A stretch of 6,648 nucleotides of DNA from Actinomycetota bacterium (GTDB taxonomy: Bacteria; Actinomycetota; Actinomycetes; Actinomycetales; Microbacteriaceae), in NCBI GenBank assembly GCA_027728145.1, contig JAQBZV010000056.1, positions 1-6,648 of the forward strand, in the 5' to 3' direction. Under the pieces are notes generated by a model. It made no database searches, was not told the origin of the DNA, and saw nothing but the letters and a program-made list of their open reading frames with translations. Positions within the stretch are counted from its first letter, which is position 1; the number at the start of each line of letters is the position of its first letter. The position numbers and the translations under genes are program-made. Below are positions 1-6,446 of the stretch, piece after piece.

Positions 1-845
1 CCTCCAGAAGCCTCGACAATTGCCACCAAGCTCCCGGAGTCCGCATCACATCCGGCGAGCGGACCGGGCGCGGGCCAGTCCTCAGCGTGCACCGGTCGAC
101 CGTGCGAAATATCTTCAACCTCGGTCTTGCTCAGGGTGACTACCGGCATAATCTGACCGGCCACCTGCGCAAGCCCCAACAGGTGTGACGCCTCCACGTC
201 CTGCGGAGCAGGGGTCCCCGCCACCCCGAAAGGCCCCACGCGCGTTCGCCGAAGGGCCACCAGGTGCCCTCCGACCCCCAAGGCTCGCCCAATATCGCGC
301 GCGAGGGCTCGAATGTACGTGCCGGACGAACAGTCCACGACCAGCTCCACGTCAATAACACCCTCACCCCGCGTAATGCTCAGCGCTTCGAGGTGAGAGA
401 CGGTGACCCGTCGACTCCGCAGCTCCACCTCCTGGCCCGAGCGAGCCAAGTCATACGCTCGTTTGCCCTCAACTTTGATCGCGCTATAGGTGCTCGGAAC
501 CTGGTCGATCTCACCGCGAAAAGGCTCAAGGGCTCCACGAATCGCGTCATCGCTCACAGATCCAAGGTCGGTGGAGGTCTCCCCCACGCTCTCGCCCTCT
601 GCATCGTCCGTCGTCGTCTCGTAGCCCAGGCGAAGTGTGGCGGTGTAGGACTTATCCAGTCCCACCAGGTAGGTCAACAGTCGTGTCCCCGCCCCCACAC
701 CCATCACGAGCAGGCCGGTTGCCGCCGGATCCAAGGTTCCGGCGTGGCCGACCTTCTTGGTATCCAGCGCTTTGCGAACACCGGAGACAGCACTGTGAGA
801 GCTCAGCCCCAGGGGTTTGTCCACGAGGACGATCCCGGACGCCAT
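1..845 (-). CDS. truB: tRNA pseudouridine(55) synthase TruB, 3' end cut off by window edge
   Basis: TruB converts uridine 55 in the T-arm of tRNAs to pseudouridine in the cytoplasm. The visible part is 281 codons with no stop, against a usual bacterial length of about 290-310, so only the last few residues of the C-terminal domain should be missing. The N-terminus (residues 6-14, VLVDKPLGL) is the usual family start. The catalytic aspartate is D39 in GHAGTLDPAATGLL (33-46). Y67 in KSYTATLRLG, the QVPSTYSAIKVEGKRAY block (115-131) and CSSGTYIRALARDIG (172-186) are further TruB signatures. The ATG at 845-843 lies 3 nt after the stop of the ALDH-like gene, with a weak GGGG ribosome site at 852-855, so translation is probably coupled to the catabolic operon upstream. 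That is odd for a housekeeping gene normally found with rbfA and ribF. Identification is firm from motifs. Confidence 0.96.
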   Translation of the reverse strand, partial: MASGIVLVDKPLGLSSHSAVSGVRKALDTKKVGHAGTLDPAATGLLVMGVGAGTRLLTYLVGLDKSYTATLRLGYETTTDDAEGESVGETSTDLGSVSDDAIRGALEPFRGEIDQVPSTYSAIKVEGKRAYDLARSGQEVELRSRRVTVSHLEALSITRGEGVIDVELVVDCSSGTYIRALARDIGRALGVGGHLVALRRTRVGPFGVAGTPAPQDVEASHLLGLAQVAGQIMPVVTLSKTEVEDISHGRPVHAEDWPAPGPLAGCDADSGSLVAIVEASG

Positions 846-848
846 GAT

Positions 849-1715
849 TTACCCCAGAGCCTTGGTGTGCCACACCGTCTTCAGCTCAGTGAACGCCACG
901 ATGCGCTCCAGACTGCGAGCGGGTATCCCCATGCTCGGAGGAAGAACACGCTTGAGGGTTTCCGCGGCGTCACTCTGCCAGCTCACCCAGTCACCCTCTG
1001 ATCCTCCGGCGAGGTCTAGGGCATTCACGTCAGCGTGGGCAGCGAGCCAGGGCATGAGGGGCTCGGGGTTTCCCGTCAGAATGTTCACCACACCGCCGGG
1101 AACATCGCTGGTGGCGAGAACTTCGGCAAAGCTGATTGCCGACAGCGGTTGGGTGGGGTGAGAGAGCACCACAGCAGTGTTCCCACTGGTGAGAATGGGC
1201 GCCACTACGGCGCTCGGACCCAGAAGGCTCTCTCCGGTCTTTCCGGCGGGAGAAAGTGCCACCACCACACCGGTCGGTTCGGGAGTGGAGAGGTTGAAGT
1301 AGGGGCCAGCGACAGGGTTCCCATTGCCCGCAATTTGGGCGTACTTGTCGGCAAACCCGGCATACCAAACCCAGGTGTCGATGGACCGCTCCACCTGCTT
1401 CTTCGCAGCCTGAGCGCTCACGCCCTCGCTGGCTCGGATCTCCTCCACAAACTGGTCCATCCGACCCTCGAGAACCTCCGCGATCCGATACAGGATCTGA
1501 CCGCGGTTATAGGCGGTGAGCCCCGCAAATCCGGACTGAGCAGACCGTGCTGCCGACACAGCATCGCGAGCATCCTTACGGCTCGCCTGAGCTGCATTCG
1601 CCAGGAAATCACCTTTCGGGGTGGTCACCTCAAAGGTGTATCCGCTCTCCGAGCGAGGAAACTTTCCCCCGATATAGAGCTTGTAGGTCTTCGGTATCGC
1701 AAGCCTGGCCATCAT
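849..1715 (-). CDS. Non-catalytic aldehyde-dehydrogenase-like protein (ALDH16 second-domain type)
   Basis: This 288-residue protein resembles only the N-terminal, NAD-binding part of an aldehyde dehydrogenase; catalytic family members are about 480-500 residues. YKLYIGGKF (11-19), the 142-180 segment ending in TSGNTAVVL, and GGVVNILTG (207-215) align with the family. The functional residues are missing: the catalytic Asn of IPWN is replaced within LSPAGK (154-159), the Lys of VLKPAE within VLSHPT (183-188), and the FTGST loop reads LAGGS (235-239). The regions carrying the catalytic Glu and Cys are absent. It ends in ELKTVWH (277-283). The frame is intact and tightly coupled, so it is not a decayed gene. 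It matches the non-catalytic C-terminal domain of two-domain ALDH16 enzymes, here as a separate gene. I infer that it packs against the upstream catalytic ALDH as a structural subunit. Two adjacent ATGs (1715 and 1712) are possible starts. The stop is 3 nt before truB. Confidence 0.85.
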   Translation of the reverse strand: MMARLAIPKTYKLYIGGKFPRSESGYTFEVTTPKGDFLANAAQASRKDARDAVSAARSAQSGFAGLTAYNRGQILYRIAEVLEGRMDQFVEEIRASEGVSAQAAKKQVERSIDTWVWYAGFADKYAQIAGNGNPVAGPYFNLSTPEPTGVVVALSPAGKTGESLLGPSAVVAPILTSGNTAVVLSHPTQPLSAISFAEVLATSDVPGGVVNILTGNPEPLMPWLAAHADVNALDLAGGSEGDWVSWQSDAAETLKRVLPPSMGIPARSLERIVAFTELKTVWHTKALG

Positions 1716-3169
1716 CGACCACCTTTCGTCCAGTCGGAGGATTCGAGGTAGGGGAACAGCCCGTGGCGTCCACCCTCTCGGCCGTACCCGGATTCTTTGA
1801 AACCACCAAAGGGGCTCGCGGGGTCGAACTTGTTGAACGTGTTCGCCCAGATGACCCCAGCTCGGAGCTTGTCAGCAATCGACAGCATTCGCGATGCTTT
1901 TTCGGTCCAGATTCCTGCACTCAACCCATAGGGGGTGTTGTTGGCCTTGGCAACAGCCTCATCGGGTGTCCTAAACGTCATCACGGAGAGGACGGGGCCA
2001 AAGATTTCTTCCCGAGCAATCCGGTGACTGGTGTGAACATCGGTAAACACGGTGGGCGGGAACCAGAAACCCTTCGCCGGAATCTCGCAGGCAGCACTCC
2101 ACCGGTGTGCGCCTTCGTCATCACCGCTGTTGGCGATCTCGGTGATGCGCTCCAGTTGGGCCTTGGAGTTGACGGCACCGATATCGGTGTTCTTGTCCAA
2201 AGGGTCACCGAGCCTCAGCGTCGACAGGCGACGCTGCAGTCGGGACACGACATCGTCGTGAATGTTTTCTTGAACCAGCAACCTCGAACCAGCGCAGCAG
2301 ACATGACCCTGGTTGAAGAAGATCCCACTCACCACACCCTCGATGGCCTGGTCGATGGCGGCATCATCGAAGATGATGTTGGCTCCCTTGCCACCGAGCT
2401 CTAACGTCACCTTGGTCGATGACCCCGCCAGCGTTTGGGCAATCTTTCGGCCCACAGGAGTGGAGCCGGTAAAGGCAACCTTGTTGATGTCGGGGTGGGC
2501 AACCAGGGCGGCGCCCGTGGCCCCAGCGCCGGTCACAATGTTGACCACTCCCGGGGGAAGCTCGGCTTGCTGGCATATCTCGGCAAACAGCAGTGCAGTC
2601 AGCGGGGTGGTCTCAGCAGGTTTCAGCACAACGGTGTTCCCCGCAGCCAACGCGGGTGCAATTTTCCAGGCCAGCATCAACAGCGGGAAATTCCACGGGA
2701 TGATCTGGGCGGCAACCCCCAAAGCTCTCGGGTTGGGGCCCGCCCCCGCGTATTCGAGTTTGTCGGCCCAACCCGCGTAATAGAAGAACCAAGCGGCAAC
2801 CAGGGGAATATCAACGTCCCTGGTCTCCCGGATCGGTTTTCCGTTATCGAGAGTTTCCGCGACTGCGAGCTCACGAGCGCGCTCCTGCAGGATCCGAGCA
2901 ATTCGGAAGAGATACTTGCCGCGCTCGCTTCCCGACATCCGGGACCAGGTCTTGTCATACGCCTTCCGAGCTGCGGCAACCGCGCGATCCACGTCAGCCT
3001 GGTTGGCTTCGGCGACCGTGGTGATGACCTCCTCAGTGGACGGTGACACTGTGGGGAAAGCAGACCCCGAGCCATCGACGAACTCGCCGCCGATGAATAA
3101 CCCGTAGCTCTTTTTGAGGTTCAGCACCGCTGTTGATTCGGGTGCTGGTGCATAGTCGAGGAAACTCAT
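1712..3169 (-). CDS. NAD(P)-dependent aldehyde dehydrogenase, catalytic subunit
   Basis: This 485-residue cytoplasmic aldehyde dehydrogenase most likely oxidises the acetaldehyde released by DeoC to acetate. It has every residue expected of an active enzyme: IPWN with N160, VLKPAE with K183, the cofactor loop FTGST (233-237), the general base E257 in TLELGGKG, the nucleophile C291 in GHVCCAGSR, and EEIFGP (387-392) with E388 in the cofactor-ribose position. The C-terminal block SPFGGFKESGYGREGG (452-467) is also typical. The ATG at 3169-3167 was chosen because MSFLDYAPAPE leads straight into the conserved LFIGGEFVDG; a longer reading from 3292 would lie inside deoC. It starts 2 nt after the deoC stop and its own stop overlaps the start of the ALDH-like gene. 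The combined length of the two proteins (773) is close to fused bacterial ALDH16 enzymes. Substrate choice rests on context, not on sequence. Confidence 0.95.
   Translation of the reverse strand: MSFLDYAPAPESTAVLNLKKSYGLFIGGEFVDGSGSAFPTVSPSTEEVITTVAEANQADVDRAVAAARKAYDKTWSRMSGSERGKYLFRIARILQERARELAVAETLDNGKPIRETRDVDIPLVAAWFFYYAGWADKLEYAGAGPNPRALGVAAQIIPWNFPLLMLAWKIAPALAAGNTVVLKPAETTPLTALLFAEICQQAELPPGVVNIVTGAGATGAALVAHPDINKVAFTGSTPVGRKIAQTLAGSSTKVTLELGGKGANIIFDDAAIDQAIEGVVSGIFFNQGHVCCAGSRLLVQENIHDDVVSRLQRRLSTLRLGDPLDKNTDIGAVNSKAQLERITEIANSGDDEGAHRWSAACEIPAKGFWFPPTVFTDVHTSHRIAREEIFGPVLSVMTFRTPDEAVAKANNTPYGLSAGIWTEKASRMLSIADKLRAGVIWANTFNKFDPASPFGGFKESGYGREGGRHGLFPYLESSDWTKGGR
1719..1726 (-). promoter_or_regulatory. 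Shine-Dalgarno for the ALDH-like gene
   Basis: AAAGGTGG differs by one base from the ideal AAAGGAGG and is the best ribosome site seen inside the operon. The GGTGG core lies 3 nt before the ATG at 1715 but 6 nt before the adjacent ATG at 1712. The second ATG therefore has the better spacing, and the protein may begin at residue 2 of the longer reading. The site lies within the last codons of the catalytic ALDH gene, so ribosomes finishing that gene are placed to reinitiate. Confidence 0.6.
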
Positions 3170-3171
3170 GA

Positions 3172-4179
3172 TTAGTCCACGCTCACATAGTCGGGGCCAC
3201 TGTAGTGACCGGTTGTCATTTTTTGGCGTTGCATCACGACGTCGTTGAGGAGGCTGGAGGCGCCGAATCTGAACAGGTCGGGAGTGAGCCACTCTTCACC
3301 GACTGTCTCGGCAACGGCCACCAGGTAGCGAAGGGCATCCTTGCTCGCTCTAATCCCTCCAGCAGGCTTCATCCCGATTTTTTCCCCGGTCAGGGCGTGC
3401 CAGTCACGAATCACTTCGAGCATGGTGGTGGTTACCGGCAGCGTTGCCGCCGGTTGCACTTTGCCCGTGGAGGTTTTGATGAAGTCAGCACCCGCCAAAA
3501 TGGCGAGCCAGCTGGCTCGTCGCACGTTATCTAGTGTGGCGAGCTCACCGGTCTCCAGAATTACTTTCAGGTGGGCATAGCTGCCATCCGCGCGCTGACA
3601 CGCTTCCTTGACCTGGACGATCTGATCAAAAACTAAGCCGATGTTGCCGGCTAAGAACGCTCCCCGGTCAATGACCATGTCAATCTCGTCAGCGCCTTCC
3701 GAGACGGCAAACTTTGTGTCCATGATCTTTACCGGAAGGCTTGCGCGTCCACTCGGGAATACGGTGGCCACCGCCGCCACCGCAACGCCGTCCGGTCTCT
3801 TCGACACGTGCCAGTCGCCGAGCGCTGCTCGGGTTTCTGCCACCATGTCGCCATACACACACACCGCGGCAACGCTGGGTGCGGTGAGGTCGTAGGGGTC
3901 AGGCATGGTCGCCTTCTTCGCGAGGGTGCGCACTTTGCCCGGTGTGTCAGCTCCCTCCAGCGTGGTCAGATCGACCATGGAAATGATGGTGTCAAGCCCC
4001 CACTTCTTGGTAGAGGTTTTGAGGGATCGACTATTGAAACCCGCGGCACGAGCCTCCGCTCCTACGGTGTCAACACCGGGAATCCCCTCGAGGAAGCGCT
4101 TCAGCGCTTTCTCCGTGGGGCTCCCCCCGAGGACCGTCTGAGACCGGGGTGTCTGGGGGACTGCGGGAACTCGGGTCAT
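3172..4179 (-). CDS. deoC: Deoxyribose-phosphate aldolase, long form
   Basis: DeoC reversibly cleaves 2-deoxy-D-ribose 5-phosphate to glyceraldehyde 3-phosphate and acetaldehyde, the last step of deoxynucleoside catabolism. At 335 residues it is much longer than the E. coli enzyme (about 259) and close to the human DERA type; the extra length is mainly an N-terminal stretch of roughly 60 residues before SMVDLTTLEG (67-76). The Schiff-base lysine is K235 in FIKTSTGK (233-240), with D167 in DEIDMVIDRG and K271 in GMKPAGGIR (269-277) as the other catalytic residues. The barrel fold and phosphate site look complete. The C-terminus GPDYVSVD offers a tyrosine near the end, as in other DeoC proteins where the tail contributes to activity. 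The ATG overlaps the regulator's stop by 4 nt (ATGA), and the catalytic ALDH starts 2 nt after its stop, so product removal is built into the operon. Confidence 0.96.
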   Translation of the reverse strand: MTRVPAVPQTPRSQTVLGGSPTEKALKRFLEGIPGVDTVGAEARAAGFNSRSLKTSTKKWGLDTIISMVDLTTLEGADTPGKVRTLAKKATMPDPYDLTAPSVAAVCVYGDMVAETRAALGDWHVSKRPDGVAVAAVATVFPSGRASLPVKIMDTKFAVSEGADEIDMVIDRGAFLAGNIGLVFDQIVQVKEACQRADGSYAHLKVILETGELATLDNVRRASWLAILAGADFIKTSTGKVQPAATLPVTTTMLEVIRDWHALTGEKIGMKPAGGIRASKDALRYLVAVAETVGEEWLTPDLFRFGASSLLNDVVMQRQKMTTGHYSGPDYVSVD

Positions 4180-5147
4180 GATGCGTCTTTCACTTCGTGG
4201 GCAGCTCTGAGCAGGAAGGTCGCCGTGGCTTCATCGGTAATCATGACGGTCGCCAGAGCATTCTTGGCGATGGCAAGCGCAATGTCGTGTTTCTCAGCTC
4301 CAGCCACCACCGCAATGCTCCGAGGAGCAGCGCGCAAAACGTCGAGTGAGAGCCCGAGAGTTCTGCCATCCAGACCATCGTCCGCGATCTCGCCCTCGGC
4401 GGTGATGTAACGACCCCAGACATCCCCCACAGCGCCGCGCTGTTGTAACCGGGCGATATCGGCCTGATCGATATAGCCCGATTGCACGTGAATGCTCACC
4501 TCGGTGGCGGGGCCTGCGCTAAACAAAAAGGTGTCCGAGGATTGGGCGTGCTCGAGCACGCCGGCAATGCCTTTGTCTTTTTCCAAGGCGCGCTTGGTGT
4601 CTTCCTTTTCCACAATGGCCGGTGTCGGCAACAGGGTCACGGACCCGCCGGCTTTCTGGGCGATCATCGTGGCGGTGGCAGACGCTAGGCCGGGCTCCGA
4701 ACTATGGCTCACCCCTCCGTTGACCTGAACAACCGAGAGGGATGTGGCCCAGCCCTCGGGAAGTAGCTGGGCGACCCGGTGCAGTGTCTTGCCCCAACTC
4801 ACTCCCAGTCGGTGTGTGCGGGGTCTCATCGCCACGAGGTAATCAGCGGCAGCCCTCGCGACTCGCTCCCCAATCGCGTCGGGGTCATCGTGGGGAACCA
4901 CGACACACGCGTCGAGGCCGTAAGCCTCGACGAGGTCGTGCTCCATACCCAGACGCCTCGCCTGCGGGTGAACAATCTCGATCCGAATAATCCCTCGGGC
5001 TTTTGCCTCGGTGAGAAGCCTTCCCACCTTCCAGCGAGTAATGCCGAGCAGGGAGCCAATCTCGTCCTGGGTTTTGTCCTCTTGGTAATAGAGCTCTGCT
5101 GCCCGCACCGCGAGCAGATCAGCGTCAAGGGGAGACCGGTTGGGCAT
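4176..5147 (-). CDS. SorC/DeoR-type sugar-phosphate-sensing transcriptional regulator
   Basis: This 323-residue protein has the SorC-family layout: an N-terminal helix-turn-helix (about 17-55, with YYQEDKTQDEIGSLLGITR then KVGRLL) followed by a sugar-binding domain of the phosphosugar-isomerase-like fold. Ligand-domain signatures include GVSWGKTL (115-122), QVNGG (141-145), GDVWGRY (241-247) and, near the end, a GAEKHDIAL...AL...ITDEATA block (283-309). B. subtilis DeoR, which senses deoxyribose-5-phosphate, belongs to this family, so with deoC directly downstream the same ligand is the best inference. I chose the ATG at 5147 because family members begin shortly before the helix-turn-helix and because a -10-like element lies exactly 6 nt upstream. 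A GTG at 5174 in the same frame would add nine residues and lies inside the promoter spacer. Probably represses or activates its own operon through the palindromes just upstream. Confidence 0.9.
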   Translation of the reverse strand: MPNRSPLDADLLAVRAAELYYQEDKTQDEIGSLLGITRWKVGRLLTEAKARGIIRIEIVHPQARRLGMEHDLVEAYGLDACVVVPHDDPDAIGERVARAAADYLVAMRPRTHRLGVSWGKTLHRVAQLLPEGWATSLSVVQVNGGVSHSSEPGLASATATMIAQKAGGSVTLLPTPAIVEKEDTKRALEKDKGIAGVLEHAQSSDTFLFSAGPATEVSIHVQSGYIDQADIARLQQRGAVGDVWGRYITAEGEIADDGLDGRTLGLSLDVLRAAPRSIAVVAGAEKHDIALAIAKNALATVMITDEATATFLLRAAHEVKDAS

Positions 5148-5153
5148 ATCTCC

Positions 5154-5182
5154 AGCGTAGAGACACCACAGCACAGAATCAA
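5154..5182 (-). promoter_or_regulatory. Candidate sigma-70-type promoter, possibly leaderless
   Basis: On the minus strand TTGATT (5182-5177) and TACGCT (5159-5154) are separated by 17 nt, the ideal spacing. The -35 matches TTGACA at four of six positions. The -10 is weak but keeps the TAnnnT frame common in actinobacteria. The predicted +1 is at about 5147, the A of the regulator's ATG, so the transcript would be leaderless, which is common in actinobacteria. GGAG at 5153-5150 could instead be a ribosome site, though only 2 nt before the ATG. It would drive the regulator, deoC, both ALDH genes and truB. Confidence 0.5.
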
Positions 5183-5191
5183 CAATTGTTG
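5180..5191. promoter_or_regulatory. 12-bp perfect palindrome CAACAATTGTTG, candidate operator
   Basis: CAACAATTGTTG reads identically on both strands and is AT-rich against a GC-rich background. Its last three bases on the minus strand are the first three of the proposed -35 element, so a bound protein would compete with RNA polymerase. SorC-family regulators bind palindromic sites near their own promoters, making the adjacent regulator the obvious candidate. Binding is inferred only. Confidence 0.5.
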
Positions 5192-5197
5192 GTCTCT

Positions 5198-5213
5198 ATG
5201 CTCAGATGAGCAT
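5198..5213. promoter_or_regulatory. Inverted repeat ATGCTCA-N2-TGAGCAT, candidate second operator
   Basis: Two perfect 7-bp arms with a 2-nt spacer lie in the gap upstream of the regulator and touch the stop codon of the transporter gene. The centres of this repeat and the 12-bp palindrome are 20 bp apart, about two helical turns, which would place two regulator dimers on the same DNA face. It is a poor terminator, because the loop would be only 2 nt and no T-run follows on the minus strand. Confidence 0.45.
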
Positions 5214-6430
5214 TAGCGGTGTGCGGAGAGCTCCTTGTCAACGTTCTGCTCCCGAGCCAGTATCAACATCGCGGGCAACGACACGAGGCTGAGGGCGAGG
5301 AGCCCCACCAGGCTCGCGGTCCACTCCCCCGAGATTTCTCGACCGAGACCCACCAGAACGGGGGCACCCGCCGCAAAGAGGTAGCCCCACTTGTTCACAA
5401 AACCACTCAAGATCAACGCGGAGAGGTGGTTCACCGTTCGATGACCCATCAACGCCAGGGACATCGCAAAGGTAAGTGGCCCCATCGACAAAAACACCAC
5501 CCACAAAAACGGCAGAACTGTCGGAGCGAGCAGGAGGCCGGTCAGCCCAATGATGTTGAACACCATGGACGCGCCCACCAGGGGCGCAGTCCATCCTCGC
5601 CGGACGGTGAGAGGCGGCACAATCAGCGACATGGGGAATCCCATAATCGTGAAAACCCCCAGTGCGAGGGCAGCGGACTGGACGCTCACCCCGGAGAGTT
5701 CCATAAGGGCCGGGGGCAAGATGGCAAACCAGGAGTAGGCCATTGACCCCGACACCGCAAAAATCGTCATAATCGACACCGCTGTGGGAGAGCGAAACAG
5801 AGACACCGGTGCGGTGACAATGGGCAGTGTCGCGGTGATGACCGCTTCCTGCAGGCCCTTCGCTTTCGCTTGTGGCCACAGCAGAAGCCACGGAATAATT
5901 CCCACCACGCTGATCACGGCCCACGCAGCCAACGACCACCGCCAGCCAAACTCATCCGCCAACCACACACCGAGAACAGTTGGGGCAGCGGAGCTAAACG
6001 CCATGGCCGTTCCATAGGCCGCGGTCAGAGGCCCAATGCGCGAGGGCGCGTAGAGCTTCACCAAGCCCGGCAGGATGACATTTCCCACACCGGCAGCCAG
6101 CATCAGCACGATTGTGGCAATAAACAACGAGACGTAGGTGGGTGAGATGCCTCGCCACATGTGGGCGATAACCCCCAACAACCCCACCAGGATGACTGCA
6201 CCCTCCAGGCCCACTTTCCGCGCAAACCAGGGCGACAGCGCGGCTGACACCGCATACGCCACGGGAGGAATTGTCCCCAAGATTCCCAGTGTCAAACCCT
6301 CCAGGGGGACATCCAAGTCGATGCGCTGAGACAGCGGTGACACCGCTGCAACACCGGTGCGAATTCCGAGCGCAAACAGAACAATTCCCGTCATCGCGAG
6401 GATGAGGGTGGAACGACCGGCGGGACTCAC
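5213..6430 (-). CDS. MFS transporter, CynX/NimT-like
   Basis: This 405-residue membrane protein has about 12 hydrophobic segments, starting at residues 8-22, and belongs to the major facilitator superfamily. It resembles the CynX/NimT group: GIRTGVAAVSPL (22-33) in the first helix region, GVGNVILPGLVKLY (114-127), FGWRWSLAAWA (161-171) closing the N-terminal half, and YSWFAILPPAL (232-242) in the C-terminal half. The group includes cyanate and 2-nitroimidazole transporters, but substrates are unknown for most members. The start is GTG at 6430, 16 nt after the ribF stop, without a clear ribosome site; an in-frame ATG at 6394 would cut into the first helix. It lies upstream of the operon promoter and may be read from the ribF transcript. 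Uptake of a sugar, nucleoside or organic acid linked to the downstream pathway is possible, but nothing in the sequence fixes the substrate. Confidence 0.85.
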   Translation of the reverse strand: MSPAGRSTLILAMTGIVLFALGIRTGVAAVSPLSQRIDLDVPLEGLTLGILGTIPPVAYAVSAALSPWFARKVGLEGAVILVGLLGVIAHMWRGISPTYVSLFIATIVLMLAAGVGNVILPGLVKLYAPSRIGPLTAAYGTAMAFSSAAPTVLGVWLADEFGWRWSLAAWAVISVVGIIPWLLLWPQAKAKGLQEAVITATLPIVTAPVSLFRSPTAVSIMTIFAVSGSMAYSWFAILPPALMELSGVSVQSAALALGVFTIMGFPMSLIVPPLTVRRGWTAPLVGASMVFNIIGLTGLLLAPTVLPFLWVVFLSMGPLTFAMSLALMGHRTVNHLSALILSGFVNKWGYLFAAGAPVLVGLGREISGEWTASLVGLLALSLVSLPAMLILAREQNVDKELSAHR

Positions 6431-6446
6431 CCGGCAAGCCTAGGGG

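Noticed and set aside
264..1001. Long plus-strand open frame opposite truB
   Set aside because: It lies antisense to truB, which has a full set of family motifs. Its translation has no recognisable domain and is the usual by-product of GC-rich coding on the other strand.
849..1715. The short ALDH-like gene as a pseudogene remnant of a full ALDH
   Set aside because: The frame is clean, its start and stop are tightly coupled to both neighbours, the ribosome site is strong, and the C-terminus has its own conserved-looking end. This is not how a decaying gene looks.
1700..1730. Programmed frameshift joining the two ALDH genes into one protein
   Set aside because: The second gene is in the -1 frame, but no good slippery heptamer precedes the stop, and a strong ribosome site with its own ATGs explains expression as a separate protein.
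1547..2404. 285-codon plus-strand open frame across the two ALDH genes
   Set aside because: It spans the junction of two clear minus-strand genes, shows no family motif, and is explained by codon bias on the opposite strand.
3170..3292. Upstream start for the catalytic ALDH that would add 41 residues
   Set aside because: The extra segment lies inside the end of deoC, has no ALDH similarity, and the ATG at 3169 gives the normal family length.
5198..5213. Inverted repeat as a transcription terminator after the transporter gene
   Set aside because: The loop would be only 2 nt, the stem is 7 bp of moderate GC, and the minus strand continues AGAGACC rather than with a T-run. An operator fits better.
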